A program made the translations under genes and the position numbers. Positions 56,555-64,000 of a stretch of DNA of 64,000 nt are shown one piece after another. The notes beneath the pieces were generated by a model. That model made no database searches and was not told the DNA's origin. It saw nothing but the letters and a program-made list of their open reading frames with translations. Location: assembly GCA_003543215.1 (NCBI GenBank), contig DPJD01000001.1, positions 325,936 to 389,935 on the forward strand, given 5' to 3'. The DNA is from Erysipelotrichaceae bacterium (GTDB taxonomy: Bacteria > Bacillota_I > Bacilli_A > Erysipelotrichales > Erysipelotrichaceae). The first letter of the stretch is position 1; each line of letters starts with the position of its first letter.

Positions 56555-58202
56555 AGACTTCTAATTCATGCAATTTAGTGATGCTCATCCGTGTTGTCAG
56601 GCGTATCAACATCCAATTCACAAAACTGAAGAGGACAAAGATGGTGACCACCGTAAACCAATTATTCGGTAGATACTTCATCAAAAGAAAAGGTAGAAAA
56701 CTTAAAGCAAAGGCTGGAATCATCGTGAACGCCGCATTGAGATTCTGCTTAACCGCCGCCGCTTCTTGTTCCCAAACAAGCTTAGGACGAATCAGATCCA
56801 CGATCATACCCAGGTAGTTCATAAAAATCATCCCTTGAATCGACATCACCAAGATTAAAATAATAACGATGGGATGCATTCTGAGAATGACCACAGCCGC
56901 AATGAGTGAGAACAAGATACCGAAGAAACTCACCACAAGACCACTCAAAATCTTGGCTTGGATTTGTTTGACATAGGACATCGGAATGTATTTCATGAAG
57001 AAGATATTTGAACCTTCACGTGAGAGTGCTGTGGGAGTGATCAAATTCAACGTGCTCATCATCAAACCCAAAGCAAGACCCGCAAAACTAACCATCAACA
57101 GTAGGTCGGGATTGGTCCAATCAATGCTTTTAATGAATGTGGATAGTTCTTCTTCACCACCGACATTACCACCAATTGAAACCAAAAAGATGATGGGGAG
57201 GATGAATGCCGTCGCAATATTGTTTAACAAGTAAATCGGTGTCCGAATCATCAAACGCATCTCTTTTAAGAAATAACTCATGAGCGCACCTTTGGTGCTC
57301 GTTTCTTTCTGGTAGGCTTTGAGGTTGAGTTGTTTACGTCCAGCAGCGGTTTCATTGACACCAATGATACCGATGAAGTACACGATTTTGCTGATGTAAA
57401 GGAAAACTAAGACAACAAGTGCCGTAATGACAAGGAAGAGAATGAAACTTAACCATGAACCATCCACCAAGCTTTGAATCGCAAAGGGAAGGTTTGGAAA
57501 CATGAACCTAAAGATGGCAAGGAGCGAATTATTTCCTTCCGTCAACATCTGTAACAATTTTTCTTGTGACAATGAAGCGGTGCCACCTACGACAACGTTG
57601 ATGCCGATCGCAAAGGCCAATGCAAGAAAACCACTGGCATAATTGAAGAGATCACGATTCTTGAAGAAAGGTACAAAGGCCATGATCACCATGATGATGA
57701 TTGCCCCGAAAGCGAGGGGTACAACCGGACTTAACAATAAGATGATCAATACCTTCACATAGAAGAAGACATCGGGATTCATGACTTGGACATAAGCAAC
57801 CAAAACGGGTATCGCCAACAAAAAGGTGGTCAGATACTCATAGACAACCGATAAGCAAAATTTGCTTAGTACGATTTCTTCAGGTTTTAAGGGGAGTGCC
57901 AATAAGGTTTCACTGTCTTTACTGAAGTAATAAACCGCAGGAACCAAGAAAATGGACATGAAGAAAGTGACACTGCTCAACGCTATGAACAACAGACTTA
58001 GAACCAAACCCTCTTGTTGGATTGGAAGCAACATAAACAGACCTTCCTTAGCCAACATGTAAAGTGAAAACAAGGTAGGCATAAAAGCCACAACCAGAAA
58101 CAAGCCCATGAACTTATTCAACTTACTGCGTTTAGTACGACCATCCAGTAGATTGAAGGTATTCTTGAGCATGACGATAAACAAGGCTTTAAACTTACGC
58201 AT
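56553..58202 (-). CDS. ABC exporter permease, large (YthQ/SkfF-like)
   Basis: 549 residues with about 12 predicted helices in two sets, for example LNKFMGLFLVVAFMPTLFSLYML and IFLVPAVYYFSKDSETLLALPL. The DSETLLALPLKPEEIVLSKF segment is typical of the putative ABC exporter family near YthP. It overlaps its ATPase gene upstream by 8 nt. The substrate is unknown. Confidence 0.85.
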   Translation of the reverse strand: MRKFKALFIVMLKNTFNLLDGRTKRSKLNKFMGLFLVVAFMPTLFSLYMLAKEGLFMLLPIQQEGLVLSLLFIALSSVTFFMSIFLVPAVYYFSKDSETLLALPLKPEEIVLSKFCLSVVYEYLTTFLLAIPVLVAYVQVMNPDVFFYVKVLIILLLSPVVPLAFGAIIIMVIMAFVPFFKNRDLFNYASGFLALAFAIGINVVVGGTASLSQEKLLQMLTEGNNSLLAIFRFMFPNLPFAIQSLVDGSWLSFILFLVITALVVLVFLYISKIVYFIGIIGVNETAAGRKQLNLKAYQKETSTKGALMSYFLKEMRLMIRTPIYLLNNIATAFILPIIFLVSIGGNVGGEEELSTFIKSIDWTNPDLLLMVSFAGLALGLMMSTLNLITPTALSREGSNIFFMKYIPMSYVKQIQAKILSGLVVSFFGILFSLIAAVVILRMHPIVIILILVMSIQGMIFMNYLGMIVDLIRPKLVWEQEAAAVKQNLNAAFTMIPAFALSFLPFLLMKYLPNNWFTVVTIFVLFSFVNWMLIRLTTRMSITKLHELEV

Positions 58203-58917
58203 TTTGGGTGACTTTCAAGAAAATGTCTTCCAAGGAAGCATTGGGATGGTCAAGTTTCAATTGTTCCAAGGAACCAAAATAGAGGAGCGCACCTTTATTG
58301 ATGATCGCAACCTTGCTGCACAGTTTCTCTGCGACTTCCAAGACATGGGTAGAGAAGAAAACGGTTTTACCCAAGGATACATGTTCACGCATCATTTCTT
58401 TGAGGGCAAAAGCAGATTGTGGATCCAAACCCGTCAAAGGTTCATCCAAAATCCAGATTGAAGGGGAATGAATCAAGACACCCATCACCACGATCTTTTG
58501 ACGCATCCCATGGGAATACGACAAGATCTTATCGTTCAAAGCGCTGGTCATTTGAAAGGCTTCCGCATATTTATGGATGCGCTCACGACGGGTATTCTCA
58601 TCCACATCGTAGATATCCGCCATGAAGTTGAGATACTCAATCCCTTTTAATCGTAGAAAGATGTCTGGTGTATCCGGTACGAAACCGAATTGTTGTTTGG
58701 CTTTGAGAGGACTCGATTGAATGTTGATGCCATTGAGGAGGATTTCACCTTCATCTGGATTCAAGATCCCCGTCATCATTTTCAATGTCGTGGTTTTACC
58801 TGCTCCATTGGGCCCAATGAAGCCAATGATTTCACCGGCTTCGACGGTAAGTGAGAGTTGGTTGACAGCTTTGACCTGTCCAGAGTAGGTTTTTGAGATG
58901 TTTTTGATTTCAATCAT
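58195..58917 (-). CDS. ABC exporter ATPase (YthP/EcsA-like)
   Basis: 240 residues. Walker A GPNGAGKTTT, Q-loop FVPDTPDIF, signature LSYSHGMRQK, Walker B WILDEPLTGLD, H-loop STH. It drives the permease encoded next. RBS AAGGAG precedes the ATG. Confidence 0.95.
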   Translation of the reverse strand: MIEIKNISKTYSGQVKAVNQLSLTVEAGEIIGFIGPNGAGKTTTLKMMTGILNPDEGEILLNGINIQSSPLKAKQQFGFVPDTPDIFLRLKGIEYLNFMADIYDVDENTRRERIHKYAEAFQMTSALNDKILSYSHGMRQKIVVMGVLIHSPSIWILDEPLTGLDPQSAFALKEMMREHVSLGKTVFFSTHVLEVAEKLCSKVAIINKGALLYFGSLEQLKLDHPNASLEDIFLKVTQNA

Positions 58918-58926
58918 AAGGGCTCC

Positions 58927-59235
58927 TTAAATGAACATCGAAATGCTAAGCATGATAATCGAGAAAACAGCGAGACCAAAACTTAAGAACATTTGACTAT
59001 CCAGCAAGCGATCTTTAGAACGAACAATGTTGGATACGTTCACAAGGGCGTTGATGCCAAACATGGATAGAAGTGCCAACCACTTCGGTGCCGTTCGATT
59101 CACCGATCCACTTAAAGAGAATTGCATGGGAATGACATCGGGTAATAGCGGGTAGAGAATAGCTAAAGCAAGGGCTAAACCAAGCATAAGAAACATCAAA
59201 ATACGGATTTGTTGACTTCGATTTAGATTTTTCAT
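58927..59235 (-). CDS. DUF1648-like small membrane protein
   Basis: 102 residues with three helices. LPDVIPMQFSLSGSVNRTAPKW resembles the DUF1648 signature (IPxHxxxxGxxxR), found in SdpI-type immunity proteins and their relatives, although the first His is Gln here. It begins the ABC run, 9 nt before the ATPase gene. It may help in protection or signalling; a role with the exporter is a guess from order. Confidence 0.75.
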   Translation of the reverse strand: MKNLNRSQQIRILMFLMLGLALALAILYPLLPDVIPMQFSLSGSVNRTAPKWLALLSMFGINALVNVSNIVRSKDRLLDSQMFLSFGLAVFSIIMLSISMFI

Positions 59236-59239
59236 AATT

Positions 59240-61414
59240 TCAGTCTAGCACTTCAATACTTTGATTTAAATACTCAATTAAACAGGTTGCGCGCGCTTCA
59301 TCCCGATCCAAAAGGGTTGTTTGTGTGAATCGATCGGGATCACCGATCAGAATCAACGATTTACTGGCACGTGTGATGGCCGTGTATAACAGACGTTTGC
59401 TATGCATGAAACGATGTTCAGGGACGATGGGTAAGATGACGATGGGATACTCACTGCCTTGGGCTTTATGCACAGATACGCAATACGCCAAGGTGATGTT
59501 CATGAAGTTTTCAGAAGTATATTCCACGATGCGTCCATCGAAGTCCACAATGATGCGGTTTTGTTTCAAGTGGTCTTCACTGGCATAGACGACTTCCACA
59601 AGAATACCGATATCGCCATTATAGACATCGTCATTGGGTTGGTTCTTGAGCTGTAAGATCTTGTCTTCTTCACGGAAGGTGGTTGTTCCAACCTTTAATT
59701 CACGTTTTGTGAAATCGCTTGGATTGACGACTTTTTGAATCGCATGATTCAGATTATCAATTCCGGCCAAACCACTGTACATAGGAGCCAAGACTTGGAT
59801 GTCCTGGATGCCATAGCCTTTCGCAAGGGCTTGTTGGACAAGATTGATGATGATGTTTTTGACTTCAACTGCTGGAGCCTTGAACCATTTGATGTCATTG
59901 GTCAATTGCTTAAAGTCTAATTCTTTTATCCGCATCTGATGTGCAAGTTGGATGACATCCGAACCTTCTTTCTGACGATAAATGTGTTGCAAAGTAATGA
60001 CTGGGAAACGTTTGGAAGCAATCAGATCCCGTAAGACTTGACCCGGTGCGACACTCGGCAATTGGTCTTGGTCACCGACAAGGATGATTTTCTTGACTTG
60101 AGCAGACGCATCCAACAAATGACTGAACAACCAAGTATCAACCATGGAGAATTCATCGATGATCAAACAATCGATGGCCAAGGGTTGTTTCTCATTCATG
60201 CCAAAAGTATTGGATTCCAAATCCCATTTCAGTAAAGAATGGATGGTATAGGACTCGACCCCATTGAGTTCAAACAAACGTTTGCTGGCACGTCCCGTTG
60301 GAGCTGCACAGGCCAATGAGTGGCTGGGATAGAGTTGTCGAAAGAGTTGGATCATCGCTCCGATGACGGTTGATTTACCGGTACCCGGACCCCCGGTCAT
60401 GATGGTGAAAGGACTTTTGAAGAAAGTATGGATGGCTTCCTTTTGACTTAGATCATATTGAATACCGATGGCCTGTTCGTGCATGTCAATTCGATCGTTT
60501 AAGACCATTTCATCAATAGGACTGAGATCTTGAAACGGGAATTGACTTAAAAGATGAGCGATGCCTTGTTCGGCTTTATATTGAGAGGGATGATAGACTT
60601 TATCATCCAAGAGGATGAGTTTGTTTTCTCTAACACAGGTAAATAGAATGGCTTCAAAGTCACTCTGAAAGTTCTTCTCGAAAAGTTGATTTAAATGATC
60701 ATACAAAACGTAACTATCACCACGACGCATGCATTCTTCCATGGTCATGGCGATCAGTGCTGCACTTAAGCGCCGTGGATCATCCAAATCAAAACCAATG
60801 GATAAAGCGAGCTTATCGGCTGTCTTAAAGCCGATGCCATCGACTTCTTCAATCAAACGATAGGGATTGGCTTTGACCAAAGCATAAGCTTCCTTACCAT
60901 AAACCCGATCCAAACGCATGATATTGCGAATGCCCAAACCATGAGTGGTGAAAAAGCGAATCGCTTCTTCATCTTCACCATAATTCAAAAGACCTGCTTT
61001 GATACTTTCTTCTTTCTTAGGGGTATAACCTTTAACATCTTTCAAAAGACTACTGTCTTCCTTTAACAACTTTAGACAGTCCGGACCGAGATGTTCCACG
61101 ACACTTTCCGCAAACTTCTTGCCAATGCCTGGAAAAAGAGGGGAAGAGAGAAAGGTGATGATGGATTCAGGCTCATCAGGCAAGACTCGATGAAAAGTTT
61201 CAATTTTAAACTGCATGCCAAAACGTGGGTGTTCGACATAACTGCCCTTGAGATTCAAAAGAATATCGTGTGGCATTTCAGGAAGATAACCGGTGATGGT
61301 CACCAGTTTCTCATTAAGATCATACAAACGAAAACGCGCTACCGTGTAGCGACTTTGTTCGTCTTGATAGATGACATGGCTGATTTTACCTTGTATTTCA
61401 ATGGGATCCATCAT
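59240..61414 (-). CDS. recD2: RecD2-type ATP-dependent DNA helicase
   Basis: 724 residues. Superfamily 1B helicase, 5'-3'. The N-terminal domain (about 1-180) has helix-hairpin-helix-like segments (SPLFPGIGKKFAESVVEHL, VDGIGFKTADKLAL). The motor has Walker A MTGGPGTGKST, motif II LIIDEFSMVD, motif III LVGDQDQLPSV, and the C-terminal CVSVHKAQGSEYPIVILP and YTAITRASKSL. It works in DNA repair and replication fork maintenance. It begins with ATGATG overlapping the upstream stop. Confidence 0.95.
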   Translation of the reverse strand: MMDPIEIQGKISHVIYQDEQSRYTVARFRLYDLNEKLVTITGYLPEMPHDILLNLKGSYVEHPRFGMQFKIETFHRVLPDEPESIITFLSSPLFPGIGKKFAESVVEHLGPDCLKLLKEDSSLLKDVKGYTPKKEESIKAGLLNYGEDEEAIRFFTTHGLGIRNIMRLDRVYGKEAYALVKANPYRLIEEVDGIGFKTADKLALSIGFDLDDPRRLSAALIAMTMEECMRRGDSYVLYDHLNQLFEKNFQSDFEAILFTCVRENKLILLDDKVYHPSQYKAEQGIAHLLSQFPFQDLSPIDEMVLNDRIDMHEQAIGIQYDLSQKEAIHTFFKSPFTIMTGGPGTGKSTVIGAMIQLFRQLYPSHSLACAAPTGRASKRLFELNGVESYTIHSLLKWDLESNTFGMNEKQPLAIDCLIIDEFSMVDTWLFSHLLDASAQVKKIILVGDQDQLPSVAPGQVLRDLIASKRFPVITLQHIYRQKEGSDVIQLAHQMRIKELDFKQLTNDIKWFKAPAVEVKNIIINLVQQALAKGYGIQDIQVLAPMYSGLAGIDNLNHAIQKVVNPSDFTKRELKVGTTTFREEDKILQLKNQPNDDVYNGDIGILVEVVYASEDHLKQNRIIVDFDGRIVEYTSENFMNITLAYCVSVHKAQGSEYPIVILPIVPEHRFMHSKRLLYTAITRASKSLILIGDPDRFTQTTLLDRDEARATCLIEYLNQSIEVLD

Positions 61415-62121
61415 AGAATACTCGAAAGGTAGATGGCGAAGACACCGATGGCGTTATTGATAAAATGAATGATGACAGGTGCATAGAGACTCTTGCTTTT
61501 GATATACGCACGATTCAACCAGAATCCCAACATGAAATAGGTAGGTAGAAAAACAAGATCCATGTAGTGTCCATCAAAGAGTGAAGGGTAGATATGTGCC
61601 ATGCCAAAGAAGAAAGAACTAAATAGGACGGCAAACAGTTGTGAGCGCTTTTGAAGCATGCCAAAGAGTAGACCACGATACATAAGTTCTTCGATGAGTG
61701 GTGCGAAAATCAAGGCTTGAAATACCAATAAAAGGGGGAAATCCCCAAAGATTTTGATGAGTTCATTCTGATTCTGTGAACCATCCAAGCCAGTAAGTGT
61801 TGTGATCGCATAATTTAAAACCATGGATGTTCCCAACATCAAGGGAAGTGTGATAAAAACTGTTTTGATGTTCATCATGGGTTCTTGTTTGAAGCGTCGC
61901 CCCATTTCAATCCAAAAGTCTTTTGTTAGATAGATGCTCAAAATGAGAAGTAAAACAGAATAAACCAAATCAACACGTGGATCCCCCAATAGTTCCATTC
62001 GATTCGACCTTGCCAATATCGCGACGATAAGCATGGGGTATAAAGCATAAGTTCCCATTGTAAAATGAAAAAGGAGAAAGAAAATCTTCTTTTTTGAATA
62101 GGGCAGATCAAAATTACGCAT
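61411..62121 (-). CDS. CPBP (Abi) family intramembrane metalloprotease
   Basis: 236 residues, about seven or eight helices. Motif 1 is LIEELMYRGLLFG (EExxxR), motif 2 FFFGMAHIYPSLF (FxxxH) and motif 3 HFINNAIG (HxxxN). CPBP proteins include bacteriocin immunity and prenyl-protein proteases. It starts at 62121, overlapping the mnmA stop by 8 nt, so the longer frame from 62145 is not used. Confidence 0.9.
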   Translation of the reverse strand: MRNFDLPYSKKKIFFLLFHFTMGTYALYPMLIVAILARSNRMELLGDPRVDLVYSVLLLILSIYLTKDFWIEMGRRFKQEPMMNIKTVFITLPLMLGTSMVLNYAITTLTGLDGSQNQNELIKIFGDFPLLLVFQALIFAPLIEELMYRGLLFGMLQKRSQLFAVLFSSFFFGMAHIYPSLFDGHYMDLVFLPTYFMLGFWLNRAYIKSKSLYAPVIIHFINNAIGVFAIYLSSIL

Positions 62122-63256
62122 GTGAGATTCCTGCGATGGCTTCACTCAAAGAGCGTTCATTTGAATAGATCTCATCGATGACACCACCACCTAAACAAAT
62201 ATGATCAAGGTAAAAGACCGCTTCTTGACCCGGTGTAACAGCAGAAATGCCTTGTGGATAATGGACCCGTACAGAGCCATCCTCTAAGCATTCCAGTTGG
62301 ACATCTTGGTCCTTTTGACGATATCTAAATTTCGCTTTACAGGCGAATTTACTTTCTTTTAAAGGATTGAACCAATTCAAATCCTTAACCAAACACGAAG
62401 TGGATTTCAACCAAGGATTATCTTCGTTACGAGCCACATAAAGCTTATTGGTCTGAACATCCTTGCCCACTACAAACCAAGGACCTTCAAAGGCATTGAT
62501 GTCCAAGCCTTTTCGTTGGCCTAAGGTGTAATACAACACACCGATGTGTGACCCAATGATTTTGCCCGTTTCGATATCGACGATCTGACCACTCTTAGCC
62601 GGTAAGTAATTACGCAAGAACTCTCTGAATTTACGTTCACCGATGAAGCAAATACCGGTGGAGTCTTTCTTTTTGGCCACATTCAATTCCAGCTTAAGCG
62701 CAATCGCTCGTACTTCAGGTTTCTCAAGTTCACCTAAAGGGAAAAAAGTTTTCTGAAGCGCCTCTTGATTAACTTGGCAAAGAAAGTAACTTTGATCTTT
62801 ATTGGTGTCGACGGCTTTCAACATTTCGGAATGATCGGAATAATGTTTGACACGGGCATAGTGACCTGTCGCCACATAGTCAAAACCACGCTCTTGGGCG
62901 AATTTAAAGAAAGCATCAAATTTGATGTATTTATTGCATAGAATATCGGGATTGGGTGTACGTCCCCGTGCATATTCTTTAAGAAAGGTTTGAAAGACAT
63001 CATCCCAGTATTCCGTGATGAAATCAATACGATGCAGAGGTAGACCAAGCTTCTTGGCGACTTCAACCGCATCGTTATAGTCTTGTTCCTGCGTACAAAC
63101 AGCCTCATCCAAGGTTGGATTACCCAAGATGTCATTATTGGTCAAAGAATCCCAATTGCGCATGAAAGCACACTCAACTTCGTGACCTTGTTCTTTTAAG
63201 AGATAAGCAGCGACGGCGGAGTCCACACCACCGGAAAGTCCAACTAAAATTTTCAT
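62114..63256 (-). CDS. mnmA: tRNA-specific 2-thiouridylase MnmA
   Basis: 380 residues. It thiolates U34 of tRNA-Lys, -Glu and -Gln. VGLSGGVDSAVAAYLL is the PP-loop, NPDILCNKYIKFD holds the first catalytic Cys and DSTGICFIGERKFREFL the second. The C-terminal beta domain (SAVTPGQEAVFYL...) is present. It lies downstream of spx, separated by a terminator, and leads into the CPBP and recD2 genes. Confidence 0.96.
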   Translation of the reverse strand: MKILVGLSGGVDSAVAAYLLKEQGHEVECAFMRNWDSLTNNDILGNPTLDEAVCTQEQDYNDAVEVAKKLGLPLHRIDFITEYWDDVFQTFLKEYARGRTPNPDILCNKYIKFDAFFKFAQERGFDYVATGHYARVKHYSDHSEMLKAVDTNKDQSYFLCQVNQEALQKTFFPLGELEKPEVRAIALKLELNVAKKKDSTGICFIGERKFREFLRNYLPAKSGQIVDIETGKIIGSHIGVLYYTLGQRKGLDINAFEGPWFVVGKDVQTNKLYVARNEDNPWLKSTSCLVKDLNWFNPLKESKFACKAKFRYRQKDQDVQLECLEDGSVRVHYPQGISAVTPGQEAVFYLDHICLGGGVIDEIYSNERSLSEAIAGISHA

Positions 63257-63273
63257 AGAATGATTATACCATA

Positions 63274-63303
63274 TTAAAAAAAGCTGTTCTTCTAAACAGC
63301 TTT
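63274..63303 (-). terminator. Terminator of spx (minus strand)
   Basis: AAAGCTGTT / AACAGCTTT, loop CTTCTA; the stem uses the last codons of spx and a T run follows on the minus strand. Confidence 0.82.
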
Positions 63304-63756
63304 AAGACGAGGTTGATTTGCTTGATCTAGACTATCACGCGTTTGACCACAGTGTCCATAACTTGGACAATCGGGAGTACATGCATCACAAGCGACACGG
63401 CGTAATTCCTGAGGTACAAAGGCACCAATTTCTTCTTCATCATAACCCACTAAGAAGTTGCGTTCATTGATGATGATGGGGCGTTTGAGAATCGAAGGAT
63501 TCTGTTGAACGAAACGCACAAGATCTTTAACCGACATTTCTTCTACATCGATTTGTTTTTCTTGAATGATTTTCGAACGTTTCGAGATGATATCTTCGGT
63601 TCCATTCTCACTGCGCATCAACAAGTGACGGATTTCATTTTCATTGAGTAACGTTGAAAAGATATTCTTTTCAATGTATTTTAAATTACGATCTTTTAGC
63701 CATTGTTTTACCTTACGGCAACTGGCACAACCTGGGGAAGTGTATACAACAATCAT
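63292..63756 (-). CDS. spx: Spx/ArsC-family regulator with a cysteine-rich tail
   Basis: 154 residues. VVYTSPGCASCRKVKQWL carries the redox CxxC of Spx, with the thioredoxin-like ArsC fold (NEIRHLLMRSENGTEDII, LKRPIIINERNFLVGYDEEEIGAFVP). Spx binds the RNA polymerase alpha subunit and directs the disulfide stress response. A tail of about 30 residues after the usual end (RRVACDACTPDCPSYGHCGQ) adds four more Cys. ATG 63756 is 7 nt after GGAGG; the in-frame ATG 7 codons earlier overlaps it. The minus-strand -10 is TATAAT near 63775-63780. Confidence 0.9.
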   Translation of the reverse strand: MIVVYTSPGCASCRKVKQWLKDRNLKYIEKNIFSTLLNENEIRHLLMRSENGTEDIISKRSKIIQEKQIDVEEMSVKDLVRFVQQNPSILKRPIIINERNFLVGYDEEEIGAFVPQELRRVACDACTPDCPSYGHCGQTRDSLDQANQPRLKAV

Positions 63757-64000
63757 GGTATGTCCTCCATATTTCATAATTATACACAGACTTCTTACTT
63801 TTTAAAAGAGAAATTTATAAAAAGTGAAGAATGTCACATTATGTTCACATTTAGCCACGGATATAAACGTTCAAGCAAAGCGCTTTTTTCCAGTATACGC
63901 AAATTAATTCAATATAGATAAGAAGATGTAACATAAATATATTAACTTTCTGAAAGTTTCAATAATATTGCAAATTTCAATTGACGCAAGGGTATGGCTT

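Noticed and set aside
1..64000. tRNA, rRNA or tmRNA genes
   Set aside because: No cloverleaf-type GGTTCGAATCC/GTTC arms with CCA or rRNA-like sequence noticed on either strand; this is from reading, not a scan.

Overview
The window is a contiguous piece of a low-to-moderate GC Bacillota chromosome. The combination of DnaI, an S-box-like leader on metK, a T-box on thrS, the infC-rpmI-rplT leader, RecD2, Spx, a ComK-like protein and many strong GGAGG ribosome binding sites fits Bacillota. The protein flavour (TGS-less ThrRS, TraX-type membrane proteins, ascorbate-type PTS) suggests the Erysipelotrichia or a relative, but I cannot fix the genus from sequence alone. I see no rRNA, tRNA, CRISPR array or complete insertion sequence. 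Layout, left to right. 1-5.2 kb: end of dnaI, then a glycolytic run pfkA-pyk-ROK glucokinase followed by an M29 aminopeptidase. 5.2-7.9 kb: accessory stretch with an orphan RelB/DinJ-type antitoxin under a palindromic operator, an SRPBCC protein, and an overlapping XRE / ImmA-IrrE metallopeptidase / PIN-like three-gene module. 7.9-15.5 kb: T-box-controlled thrS, a solute-binding lipoprotein, bioY, a 7TM diguanylate cyclase preceded by a tiny promoter-terminator unit, a beta-helix surface protein and a lipoprotein. 15.7-23.2 kb: an AT-rich defence-like island with MazG-like pyrophosphohydrolase, a nuclease-helicase (DUF2075 type), McrB (with an EVE/PUA-like insert) and McrC, an unknown protein, and a macro-domain protein. 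23.2-31.2 kb: an MccF/LD-carboxypeptidase-like peptidase, a VWA protein, hicA with a duplicated hicB, and a PTS operon (PRD regulator, EIIA, EIIB, EIIC, SIS isomerase). 31.4-37.8 kb: GNAT, HAD, pirin, orphan ABC permease, a Phd/YefM antitoxin with a frameshifted RelE/ParE toxin, and an AAA-DUF4143 ATPase, flanked by three copies of one short repeat. 37.8-46 kb: proS, a lipase-like hydrolase, a probable type III toxin-antitoxin locus (CptIN-like: two to three 46-nt RNA repeats, a terminator hairpin and the toxin), the L20-leader infC-rpmI-rplT operon, a choline-kinase-like protein and a radical SAM enzyme. 46-52.8 kb: rdgB, a DUF1461-TraX fusion, trmL, RidA with a cysteine-rich tail, comK, a YitT protein and riboswitch-controlled metK. 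52.8-64 kb, all on the minus strand: a MarR-MacA/MacB-type exporter operon, a second ABC exporter, recD2, a CPBP protease, mnmA and spx. Working together, the core genes serve glycolysis, aminoacylation, translation initiation and tRNA modification. They are interrupted by four or five toxin-antitoxin or defence modules of different types, which is the main theme of the window. The points most worth following are the CptIN-like type III locus, a likely AUU start on hicA (with AUA on infC), several genes that look leaderless behind extended -10 promoters, the repeats around the DUF4143 ATPase, the MazG plus nuclease-helicase pair, the cysteine-tailed RidA, and the DUF1461-TraX fusion.
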